Source: Bacillota bacterium
GTDB taxonomy: Bacteria; Bacillota_E; JAJZYS01; JAJYTV01
Direction of reading: 5' to 3'
Length of the DNA stretch: 64,000 nt
Assembly (NCBI GenBank): GCA_021845645.1
Contig: JAJZVM010000014.1
Location: 21,668-85,667 of the forward strand
Numbering within the stretch: position 1 is the first letter of the stretch; every line of letters begins with the position of its first letter. Below, in pieces: positions 1 to 7,731 of the stretch. The notes under the pieces are model-generated. The model did not search any database. It worked only from the letters and a program-made list of their open reading frames with translations, and had not been told where the DNA came from. Made by a program: the position numbers and the translations under genes.

Positions 1-3000
1 TACATCGCGGCGGGCAGCCAGGTGACGATCAACGGCGGACAGTTTGAGCGGAACACCGCGACCGGCGGATCTGGCGGCTCGGGGGGTTTGGGTGGCAACG
101 GCGGGAACGGCGGTGGCGGCGGCAGCCAGATCGCTGCCGGATACGGCGGCTCAGGCGGCTGGGGCGGATCGGGCGGTATCGGTGGGATGGCCGAAGGCGG
201 CGCGATCTACAATCTCGGAACACTGACGCTCGACAATGTTTCCTTTCAGGAGAACATGGCGCAGGGGGGTGTGGGAGGCAACGGCAACACCGGTGGCCAG
301 GGTGGCCAAGGCGGACTCGGTGCCGCAGGGACGACGGGCGATTCCGGCGTCACTGCCAACTGCAGCGGCGCATCCGGCGGTGGCATGGGGGGGGTCGGCA
401 GTCCTGGGGGACCGGGGGGCAATGGCGGCGTGGCAGGGAACGGCGACATGGGTGGCGCAGCTGCCGGCGGTGCGATCTACAACCTCGGTAGCCTGACGCT
501 GACCGGCGGGCAGTTCGAGGGGAACCAGGCGCTTGGTGGCGCAGGCGGCGGCGAGATCAACGCGGGGCTGAACTACGGAGGTGTAGGCGGCCAGGGGGGC
601 CAGGGCGGCCAAGGTGGACAGGCCGGCAACATCGTCGTGGTCAGCGGATGCAAGAAGCTTGGTAAGGCTGGATCCGGAGGGTTGGGCGGCCGTGGCGGTG
701 CGAGTGGCTGGAGCGGACAGGGCGGAGAGGGCGCTCCAGGGGGTACCGGAGGTACGGCGCAGGGCGGAGCAATTTGGGATGGCTCCAGTCTGTCGCTCGA
801 GGGCACGCAGTTCGGCGGCAGCACTGCAGGGGGCAACGATGCGCTGGGCGGCGCGGGAGGCCTGGGTGGAAACGGTGGCAGCGCCGCGACAGGTCTGAAG
901 TCCAGCGGCGGTGGGGGCAGCCCAGGCGGCTGCGTTGGATCCTACGAGAACGTGCAAGGCGTCAGCTTCATGGATTGCTACGTCTGGGAAGCTTTCTTGT
1001 TTGGCTCGCCCGGCAAGTCGGGATCGAATGGACTGACATCGCTCGGCGCGGCGGGCGGCGTCGGCGGACAGGGCGGAGACGGTGGCGGCGCGCAGGGCGG
1101 AGCGATCTACGCGACTCAGACTGCAGTACTGCAGGAGTCGAATCTCGTCGTGCCTGGACAGACAGGGCAGAACGCAGCGAACGTCGCAGCCGGTGGCGCG
1201 GCAGGCCAAGGCGGGCTCGGCGGCTACTCGAAGTGCGACATCTATATGAATCCGGCAGGGCCGGACAGTCTCGAGTGTTCGGGACCGAACATCTATGCGA
1301 AGCGGGCGCAGTCCAACGGCAGCGGCAGCGCTGGCAGCGGGACCGGTGTGAACGTCTACCAGGAGGGGCAGCAGAGCTCGCTTGGCATTACGACGGCTGC
1401 GCTTCCCGGGGGCGTCGCTGGCGACTGGTACTCGACCATGCTGCAGGCGACGGGAGGCGTCGGGCCGTACCAGTGGTCCTGGCAGGGGAATATCCCACCG
1501 GGTTTGACCCTGGATGCCACCTACGGCAGTATCTACACGACCGCTACCACCGTCGCGGGCATGTATTTCTTCACAGCAACCGTTACGGACGCAATGGGGG
1601 AGACATCCAGCGAAGTCCTGTCCATCGACATCGTGCCGACCGCAGCGGGCACGATCATGGGCGGCAATGTCTTCAGCGGGTCGAGCGACGCGACAAGTAC
1701 CACGACGAACGGGAGCGCGACAGCAGGAGGCCCGAACACAGGCACGCCTGACACCAGCGCAACCGCCTCCGGCGGCGTGGGCACTGTGGCGGTGTCCGAC
1801 TACACGGTCGATCCGGTGGGTGCACCGAGTTTCCAGTCGGCGGGCGGGTACTTCGACATAGCCGTCTCGATGCCGAACGCAGGCGGGTTCCAAAGCGTGG
1901 AGGTAAGCGAGTGCGGCATGAGTTCCGGCGATACGGTTGAATGGTCACCTGACGGAGCGACGTGGCAGCCGGTCAACCCACAATCGTACGCCGCCAGCTG
2001 TGTGAACCTTGGCCCACTCACCCCCTACACGACGCCCTCGATCTACCAGCTCACGGGAACCGTCTTCGGCGTAGCGGCGCCCGCAGTCGGGCTTGTGGCG
2101 GGTGACCAGCTCGCCTTTTCCCTTCAGGCCATCGCCCCTCAGGGTTCCCTGAACCCGGGCGACACGGCGGTGACAGACGTCATGGCCGAAAGCGCCCAAG
2201 GTACACCCATCCCTGGAGCCACGATCTATCTCTCCCTTGCGAACGGAGCAGTTGGAAGCGCAGTCGCCGAGGGGGTCGCGCTCACGGCGAAGCCGGAGGC
2301 TTTCACCGCGGACAGCCAGGGTCAGGTTTCTGTCACCTATACGGCACCTTTGAATCTGCCCGACAGCGGCCTGGACACGGTCATTGCGCAGAGCGACGTG
2401 GGTGCGACGCCGGCAGTCACGGCGAGTTCGAGCTACAATTTCGCAGCCCCTGTCCCAGTGCCGGCCCGGATCACCATGACGGCGTCCCCAACCGAGGTCG
2501 CCGCGGACGGATCCGCCACGCTGTCCGGTTTCGTCTACGACGCCCAGGGCAATCCCGTCCAGAACGCCTATGTCGACCTGTCGTCTTCCTCCGGCAGCCT
2601 GACCGCCTACCAACTGACGACGGGCAGCGACGGTTCCTTCAGCTTGACCTGGCTGCCCCCACCGGGTGGTGGAAACGCGACGCTGACCGCGACCGTCGTC
2701 GGCAGTCCGGGCGTGACCTGTTCCACGGACGTCACGGCCCTTGTGCCGGCAAAACCGACCACGCCCATCCCCACGGGGCCGACCGGTGTCGGCGCGCTTG
2801 GCGGCACTCTGTCCACGGCGGATGGCAGCTTCAAGATGGTCGTCGCACCGGGCCTGCTGGCTTCTGGGGAAGAACTCCAGATCGCGCAGGGGGGTGCGCC
2901 GGCGGGCGGCGTGCCGACGGGCATGCGGGCGGTAAGCGGGGAGTGGGTGCTCTCGGGCAGCGCGCCCGAGCAGCCCGTCGCCGCGACGATCACGTACGCA

Positions 3001-3699
3001 AATTCTGAGTTGGGCGGCCTCTCCGCCGATCGCCTCGGTGTTTACGTCCTTGGTTCCGGCGGCAAGTGGACGTATCTGCCAACGCAAGTAACCGCCGCAT
3101 CGGACACGGCGTCGGTCTGGGTGGACGGTCCCGAGACCCTCTTGCTTCTGGTTTCGACCCGTCCCGCGTCCGACGTCGCTGCGGGCTACTGGGCATCGCC
3201 GTACATTGACAGACTGCTCGCGGCAGGGGTGATGCAGGGCACGACGACCGGCGCCATCGAGCCCGAGTCGGTGATTACGCGCGCCGAGTTTCTCAAGATG
3301 CTCGTGCTGGCGACCATCGGCATCGCGGGCGATGAGGCAGCCACGCCATTCCGAGACGTCTCCACTTCGGACTGGTTCGCCCCGTACGTCGCAGCCGCTC
3401 TGCAGGCGGGAATCGTCCAGGGAACGTCGGCGACCACGTTCAGCCCCGCGGCGCCGATCAGCCGCGAGCAAATGGCGACGCTGCTCGCCCGAGCGTTGAA
3501 ACTTTCGCCGCCCACCGCCCCTCCGCAGTTCCGTGATGCCGGCCAAGTCTCCAACTGGGCGACCCAGGACGTCGACTCTGTCGTGGCGGCCGGCTACATG
3601 TCGGGCTTCCCCGACGGCAGTTTCCGGCCGCTTGCACCAACGACGCGTGCCCAAGCTGCGAAGGTGCTGGCTCTCGTCCTCGCGCACCTGGCTCCATGA
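1..3699 (+). CDS. Glycine-rich SLH-domain cell-surface protein (5' end outside window)
   Basis: The reading frame is open from base 1, so the N-terminus and signal peptide lie outside the window; at least 1232 codons are visible. The first third (to about base 1340) is almost pure GGxGG repeat, punctuated by four GGAI(Y/W) modules near bases 195, 466, 760 and 1096, each followed by a short beta-strand-like segment (for example NLGTLTLDNVSF). This resembles beta-helix/PGRS-type surface repeats. A putative Ig fold of the He_PIG type (GPYQWSW, PPGLTLD, GMYFFTATVTD) spans about 1384-1640. A bacterial Ig-like domain (ITMTASPTEVAADGSATL) spans about 2458-2740. Three SLH domains at about 3178-3330, 3346-3500 and 3525-3690 close the protein and should anchor it to secondary cell-wall polymer. 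It is probably an S-layer-associated adhesin or structural protein; the exact role is unknown. Confidence 0.9.
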   Translation, partial: YIAAGSQVTINGGQFERNTATGGSGGSGGLGGNGGNGGGGGSQIAAGYGGSGGWGGSGGIGGMAEGGAIYNLGTLTLDNVSFQENMAQGGVGGNGNTGGQGGQGGLGAAGTTGDSGVTANCSGASGGGMGGVGSPGGPGGNGGVAGNGDMGGAAAGGAIYNLGSLTLTGGQFEGNQALGGAGGGEINAGLNYGGVGGQGGQGGQGGQAGNIVVVSGCKKLGKAGSGGLGGRGGASGWSGQGGEGAPGGTGGTAQGGAIWDGSSLSLEGTQFGGSTAGGNDALGGAGGLGGNGGSAATGLKSSGGGGSPGGCVGSYENVQGVSFMDCYVWEAFLFGSPGKSGSNGLTSLGAAGGVGGQGGDGGGAQGGAIYATQTAVLQESNLVVPGQTGQNAANVAAGGAAGQGGLGGYSKCDIYMNPAGPDSLECSGPNIYAKRAQSNGSGSAGSGTGVNVYQEGQQSSLGITTAALPGGVAGDWYSTMLQATGGVGPYQWSWQGNIPPGLTLDATYGSIYTTATTVAGMYFFTATVTDAMGETSSEVLSIDIVPTAAGTIMGGNVFSGSSDATSTTTNGSATAGGPNTGTPDTSATASGGVGTVAVSDYTVDPVGAPSFQSAGGYFDIAVSMPNAGGFQSVEVSECGMSSGDTVEWSPDGATWQPVNPQSYAASCVNLGPLTPYTTPSIYQLTGTVFGVAAPAVGLVAGDQLAFSLQAIAPQGSLNPGDTAVTDVMAESAQGTPIPGATIYLSLANGAVGSAVAEGVALTAKPEAFTADSQGQVSVTYTAPLNLPDSGLDTVIAQSDVGATPAVTASSSYNFAAPVPVPARITMTASPTEVAADGSATLSGFVYDAQGNPVQNAYVDLSSSSGSLTAYQLTTGSDGSFSLTWLPPPGGGNATLTATVVGSPGVTCSTDVTALVPAKPTTPIPTGPTGVGALGGTLSTADGSFKMVVAPGLLASGEELQIAQGGAPAGGVPTGMRAVSGEWVLSGSAPEQPVAATITYANSELGGLSADRLGVYVLGSGGKWTYLPTQVTAASDTASVWVDGPETLLLLVSTRPASDVAAGYWASPYIDRLLAAGVMQGTTTGAIEPESVITRAEFLKMLVLATIGIAGDEAATPFRDVSTSDWFAPYVAAALQAGIVQGTSATTFSPAAPISREQMATLLARALKLSPPTAPPQFRDAGQVSNWATQDVDSVVAAGYMSGFPDGSFRPLAPTTRAQAAKVLALVLAHLAP

Positions 3700-3816
3700 A
3701 GGGGCGGCCCTGATCGCCGATCACCGCTGGACGCAGGCATGCTCTGGCGCCAGGAGTCGCCCCGCGGCTGACGCCAGGACCACCATGGCTGCTTGGCCGC
3801 CGCCCCTGCAGGCTTT

Positions 3817-4443
3817 TTACAGCGCGGGCCCGTCCCCGGCATCCCCGCGCCTCGCCGCGGAGCGCCGCTCGCCCGATGTGCAGGCGTCGATCGCTCGCAG
3901 AGTGAAGTCGATCCAGTAGCTCCCGCCGCGCTGCTCCTCTCGGCGCGCGCCGTACGTGAAGCCGCGCAGTACGACAAAGATCGCCGTGGCTGCCTCGCCC
4001 GGCTCCGATGCGCCCAGAGCGATGGAGCCGTCGATGGTACCCCGCCGCAGACAACCCGCGATGATGCGCACGATGCCGTGCTCCACCCACTCGATCTCGT
4101 CCTCAAGGAACGGCGCATACATCCCCTTGTCGTCCCCCAGCACTTTGCCTAGGAAGGGGTTCTGGTCGAAATAGTCCCGCGTCAGGTGCAGCAGCATCTC
4201 AATCTGCGCCAGACCTGTCTCGCCCTGGTGCAGCTTCTCCGCAAGGTGGCTGCTGAACACCTGCGCCTCGTGCAGGAGCACCTCTGCGAGGATCTTCTCC
4301 TTGCTCGGGAACTCCTCGTAGAGCGTCCGCTTGGAGATGCCAACAGCTCCGGCGATCTCGTCGACGCCAGTCTTTCGGAAGCCGTAGTGCCCAAAGCGCT
4401 CCTTCGCCGCATCGAGGATGCGGGAGCGCCGATCTTCAGCCAA
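3817..4443 (-). CDS. TetR-family transcriptional regulator, last gene of the CoA-catabolism operon
   Basis: A 208-residue protein with an N-terminal TetR helix-turn-helix (ILDAAKERFGHYGF...VDEIAGAVGISKRTLYEEF, residues about 9-50) and a variable ligand-binding C-terminus. It starts with TTG; GGAGGAG lies a little far upstream and AAGG closer, so the start is moderately sure. It follows the MaoC gene after 91 bases in the same direction and is the last gene of a minus-strand run that begins at 20067. TetR proteins in such positions usually sense an acyl-CoA or its free acid and repress the surrounding genes. By inference it controls the promoter at 20123-20150 and possibly itself. Confidence 0.88.
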   Translation of the reverse strand: MAEDRRSRILDAAKERFGHYGFRKTGVDEIAGAVGISKRTLYEEFPSKEKILAEVLLHEAQVFSSHLAEKLHQGETGLAQIEMLLHLTRDYFDQNPFLGKVLGDDKGMYAPFLEDEIEWVEHGIVRIIAGCLRRGTIDGSIALGASEPGEAATAIFVVLRGFTYGARREEQRGGSYWIDFTLRAIDACTSGERRSAARRGDAGDGPAL

Positions 4444-4534
4444 TCATCCAACCTTCTCCTCCCACATTCTTGGCTGATCATAGCAGGTTTCCGGCCGGCT
4501 GAGCGCCGGCGGCCGCCTGGGCGGGCGGTCTTCC

Positions 4535-4978
4535 TCAGGTGGACCGCCTCATGAGAAAGCGCATCAGAAAGGTCATAACCGTCCGGTCCGCCTGGTTCAC
4601 GACGCGGTAGCGCATGCTGGTGAGTCCGCGTCCGGCATCCCTCGTTTCGCGCTGCTCCGCGACCTCGACCTCGACGTGGATCGTGTCGCCGATGTGCACG
4701 GGTGCCGGGATCTCCATGGCGTCGACACCGAGCCAGGCGATCACCGCATCCTCCGCTACGCGGCTCAAGCCAACGAGGCCGACCGCCAGGGCGAACGTCA
4801 GAGGTCCGTGCGCGATGCGCTCGCCGAAGGGTGTCTTCGCGGCATACTCGCGGTCCATATGGAGCGGGTAGAAGTCCATCGTCAGTCCCGCCCAGCCCAC
4901 GAGGTGGGCTTCCGTGACGGTGATGGACGGAGTCCCGAACGTCATGCCGACCGGGAAATCCTCCCACGTCTTTCCCAT
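4535..4978 (-). CDS. MaoC-like (R)-enoyl-CoA hydratase/dehydratase
   Basis: A 147-residue single hot-dog-fold protein with MaoC features: GKTWEDFPVG start, then DFYPLHMDREYA and FGERIAHGPLTFAL, which hold the Asp and His of the hydratase dyad. The ATG at 4978 was chosen because the neighbouring DUF35 gene ends at 4980; the frame runs further upstream without a stop but would overlap that gene. One-domain MaoC proteins next to a DUF35 protein and a thiolase-like protein form hydratase/aldolase complexes in steroid side-chain degradation (ChsH1-ChsH2-Ltp2). The same arrangement here suggests hydration of an enoyl-CoA followed by retro-aldol cleavage. Confidence 0.88.
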   Translation of the reverse strand: MGKTWEDFPVGMTFGTPSITVTEAHLVGWAGLTMDFYPLHMDREYAAKTPFGERIAHGPLTFALAVGLVGLSRVAEDAVIAWLGVDAMEIPAPVHIGDTIHVEVEVAEQRETRDAGRGLTSMRYRVVNQADRTVMTFLMRFLMRRST

Positions 4979-4979
4979 A

Positions 4980-5396
4980 TTAGACCACCTCTCGCGGTCG
5001 GAAGAAAGGCAGGACCTGACCTCCAGGGGCCTTGCCGAACGTGAGGGTGACCGGCATGTCGCAGCGGACGTCCTCGGGAGCGCAGTCGACGATGTGGGTG
5101 AGAAGCCGCGGCCCCTCCGAAAGCTGCACGATCGCCAGGACGAACGGCAGGCTGTCCTTGAAGGCGGTAGGGGCGTTGTTGCGCACGACCGTGTAGGAGT
5201 AGACCGTGCCGCTGCCTTCCGCCTCCCGCCACAGGAGCTGGTCGCCGCCGCAGTACGGGCAGGCGGGACGAGGGTAGAAAATGGACTTGCCGCAGGCCTC
5301 GCAGTGCTGCAGGAGGAAGCGATCCTCCTCGAGTCCCGCCCAGAAGGGCATCGACCAGGGCTGGCTGAGGGGCAACTGGAATTCGCCAAGACTCAT
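4980..5396 (-). CDS. DUF35 zinc-ribbon/OB-fold protein, acyl-CoA-associated
   Basis: A 138-residue protein with an N-terminal rubredoxin-like zinc ribbon (CEACG at about 31-35 and CPYCG at about 46-50) followed by an OB-fold domain (GTVYSYTVVRNNAP). DUF35 proteins bind acyl-CoA and act as obligate partners of thiolase-like enzymes, as in the Ltp2 aldolase. It starts with ATG behind GGAGG and sits between the MaoC gene (1-base gap) and the thiolase-like gene (17-base gap), so the three are almost certainly translated together. The partnership with its neighbours is inferred from family precedent. Confidence 0.88.
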   Translation of the reverse strand: MSLGEFQLPLSQPWSMPFWAGLEEDRFLLQHCEACGKSIFYPRPACPYCGGDQLLWREAEGSGTVYSYTVVRNNAPTAFKDSLPFVLAIVQLSEGPRLLTHIVDCAPEDVRCDMPVTLTFGKAPGGQVLPFFRPREVV

Positions 5397-5413
5397 CGCG
5401 CGAGCCTCCTCCG

Positions 5414-6598
5414 TCAGGGAATGATGTTGCCGAGAACGGAGACGTGGGCGTCGACATAGGTGCCGCCTGTGCCGGTCTCGACCGCGAAGCGCGCGCCTGC
5501 CACCTGCCGCTCGCCAGCCCGTCCGAGCAACTGGCGCGCCCCCTCCACCAAAAGTGCGAACGCGCCGCCTGCACCTGTATGGCCTTGCGAGAGCATGCCG
5601 CCATTCGTCGTCAGGGGAAGCTTGCCGCCGGGCCAGGTGCCGCCCGACGCGATGAAGGCGCCTGCCTCGCCCCGCGGCAGGAGGCCAATCTCCTCGAGGG
5701 CGATCAGCTGGAAGACGGGATAGGAGTCGTAAATCTCCGCGACGTCGATGTCCCGTGGCCCGATCCCGGCCTCGCGGAAGGCGTCGGCTGCGGCCCCGGC
5801 GTAGCCGAAGCGCGTCAGGTCAGGCTCCTGCGACAGGGAGAAGTGCGTCACACGCGAGCCTTCGCCAAGCAGGTAGGCCGGCCGGTGTGTAAGCTCGCGG
5901 GCTCGCTCTGCGGATGTGACGATGAAGGCGGAGCCGCCATCCGCGAGCATGTTGGACTCCTTGGCGTGAAGCGGCTCCGAAAGCATCTTGGAGGCTAGCA
6001 CCTCCTCGACCGTCAGCGGTTTCCTGAACATGGCGTTCGGGTTGATCTCGGCCCACTTGCGGTTTGAGACGCAGACCGCCGCCACCTCACGCTCGGACGT
6101 ACCCGTCTCGTACATATAGCGGCGGGTGACGAGCGCCGCCACGCTGGAGTAGTGCTGGCCGTACGGCATCTCCCACTCGCGCGATATGCCCGCGGTGGCA
6201 AAGAGGTCGATGCCTCCCTGGTCCGTCACGCCCGTGCCGAGTTTGTCGGCGTGCACGGCCAGGACGCACCTCGCGACGCCGGTGGCGATCATGCCGGCAG
6301 AGAGCTTGAGGATCGCGCTGCTGCTCGCGCCCCCGGCGAAGATCTGAATGTTGTTGCGCACGCCGCGCAGGCCGAGTTCCTCGACGATGCGACCCGTGAC
6401 GAGCTCCGTGTTGAACTGTCCGCTGAACAGGGCCGCCGTCGGCAGCACGGCGTCGATCTCGTCCTTGTCGATGCCGGCGTCGCGGATCGCTTGCCGGGCG
6501 GCCCCAAGAGCGATCGCGAGTCCCTCGCGCTCCGCGTAGCGGCCCGTCGGCACCTCGCCGGTGCCGACGATCGCCGCGATCCCTTTGAGAGAACCCAA
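5414..6598 (-). CDS. Thiolase-like protein lacking the catalytic cysteine (Ltp2-type retro-aldolase candidate)
   Basis: A 394-residue thiolase-fold protein of the SCP-x/lipid-transfer-thiolase branch. The place where true thiolases carry the nucleophilic cysteine reads AGGASSSA (about residues 88-95), with no cysteine, while the C-terminal GGMLSQGHTGAGG motif keeps the His. Family members with this change that are paired with DUF35 proteins (Ltp2) are retro-aldolases rather than thiolases. The TTG at 6598 was chosen because AGGAGGTG lies six bases upstream; a GTG three codons earlier would overlap that ribosome binding site. The likely reaction is C-C cleavage of a beta-hydroxyacyl-CoA made by the neighbouring MaoC protein. 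Substrate unknown. Confidence 0.85.
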   Translation of the reverse strand: MGSLKGIAAIVGTGEVPTGRYAEREGLAIALGAARQAIRDAGIDKDEIDAVLPTAALFSGQFNTELVTGRIVEELGLRGVRNNIQIFAGGASSSAILKLSAGMIATGVARCVLAVHADKLGTGVTDQGGIDLFATAGISREWEMPYGQHYSSVAALVTRRYMYETGTSEREVAAVCVSNRKWAEINPNAMFRKPLTVEEVLASKMLSEPLHAKESNMLADGGSAFIVTSAERARELTHRPAYLLGEGSRVTHFSLSQEPDLTRFGYAGAAADAFREAGIGPRDIDVAEIYDSYPVFQLIALEEIGLLPRGEAGAFIASGGTWPGGKLPLTTNGGMLSQGHTGAGGAFALLVEGARQLLGRAGERQVAGARFAVETGTGGTYVDAHVSVLGNIIP

Positions 6599-6616
6599 TT
6601 GGTGCACCTCCTAGGC

Positions 6617-7717
6617 TCAGTCTCGCGCGACCGGATCGCGCAGGCTCCGCCGCAGGCTCTCCGTCTCGTCCGTTCCGGCCTGGCTGAAGGCATCGCGCAG
6701 GTAGAGCTGCGCGTCCATCTCGAGCATGTAGCCCATGCCGCCCAGGGTCTGCACAGCCTGCAGCGAGGCGCCGCGCGTAGCGGCGGCTGCTGCGTCGCGC
6801 GCCATGAACGCCCAGTGCTGCCAGCTGTCCTGCCCCGGCTCCGTCTGCGCCTCCCAGGCCGCACGTTGCACGAGCAGCCTCGCCGAGGCGATTTCCGCCT
6901 CGCGGTCCAGCAGCCTCTGCCCGACTGCTTCGAAGCGGACGATTGGCTGGCCGAACTGGGTGCGCTCTTCGGCGTAGGCCCGCGCGTAGGCGGTGGCGCC
7001 GCGCGCAATGCCGACGGCGACCGCTGCCTCGGCGAGGGCGAGCGATCCCTCGATGCGGCGCCTGCCGGCGGCCTCTCCGCGCGCATGGCGCAAGACGTTC
7101 CCAGGGGGTAACGGCAGGCCATCGCAGCGCAGGCGGGCGTAGCCAGCGCCGCGATAGCCGAAGCGCGGCGCCGGCAGCTCTTCGATTTCCAGCGAGGGCA
7201 GCGGCAGGAGGACGCCCGCGGCGCCCATCCCTTCGGCCTGGGCGACGCACCATTGGGCGTCGTGGCAAAAGGGGAGGGGGCCTGTTTCGCCCGCGACGCG
7301 TGCCATCCCCCCGTCCTCGGCAAGCCGCAGCAGGGGCGCCGGCGCGAGCGCGATGGATACTTCCCCCGCCGCGATGCCGGAAAGGAGGCGATCGCGCGTG
7401 GCCTCAGCGGCGAGGGTCTCCAGCATGAGAGGCGCCGCGATGGCTGTGCGCGCGTAGAAGGAGCCGAGCGCCGGATAGGCGGCGGCCGTCTCCTCTGCCA
7501 CAAGGCAGGCGGCGAGGGGACCGAGGCCGAGACCACCCAGGTCGCCGGGGACGGCGATGCCCCACATGCCGAGCCTGCCGAGCTCCTGTGCGATTGCCGC
7601 AGGGCTCCGTGCCGTCTCGTCGTCCGCCCGCCGCACGTCCCGCGGGCAGCTGCGGCGCACGAAGTCGCGGGCCAGGTCCTGTATCTCGAGCTCGTCCTGC
7701 GACAACGAGAAGTCCAC
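6617..7717 (-). CDS. Acyl-CoA dehydrogenase (first of two in the operon)
   Basis: A 366-residue FAD enzyme of the acyl-CoA dehydrogenase fold: helical N-terminus (DFSLSQDELEIQDLARDFVRR), middle beta domain, and C-terminal helical domain with ERTQFGQPI and LGGMGYMLEMDAQLYLRDAF. It is slightly shorter and more divergent than the second copy at 18946. Divergent pairs of this kind often form heterotetramers acting on bulky substrates in steroid-type catabolism, but here the two genes are far apart in the operon, so pairing is only a guess. Starts GTG behind GGGAGGG. It introduces an alpha,beta double bond into an acyl-CoA and passes electrons to ETF; no etfAB genes are in the window. Confidence 0.87.
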   Translation of the reverse strand: MDFSLSQDELEIQDLARDFVRRSCPRDVRRADDETARSPAAIAQELGRLGMWGIAVPGDLGGLGLGPLAACLVAEETAAAYPALGSFYARTAIAAPLMLETLAAEATRDRLLSGIAAGEVSIALAPAPLLRLAEDGGMARVAGETGPLPFCHDAQWCVAQAEGMGAAGVLLPLPSLEIEELPAPRFGYRGAGYARLRCDGLPLPPGNVLRHARGEAAGRRRIEGSLALAEAAVAVGIARGATAYARAYAEERTQFGQPIVRFEAVGQRLLDREAEIASARLLVQRAAWEAQTEPGQDSWQHWAFMARDAAAAATRGASLQAVQTLGGMGYMLEMDAQLYLRDAFSQAGTDETESLRRSLRDPVARD

Positions 7718-7731
7718 GCCGCCGCCCTCCC

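Noticed and set aside
1..1340. Glycine-rich repeats as a CRISPR-like or DNA tandem array
   Set aside because: The repeats are at protein level, irregular in DNA, and lie within one open frame.
151..3687. Two 580-codon minus-strand frames opposite the glycine-rich protein gene
   Set aside because: They are shadows of a very GC-rich coding strand, full of Arg/Ala/His with no domain features; the plus strand has clear Ig-like and SLH domains.
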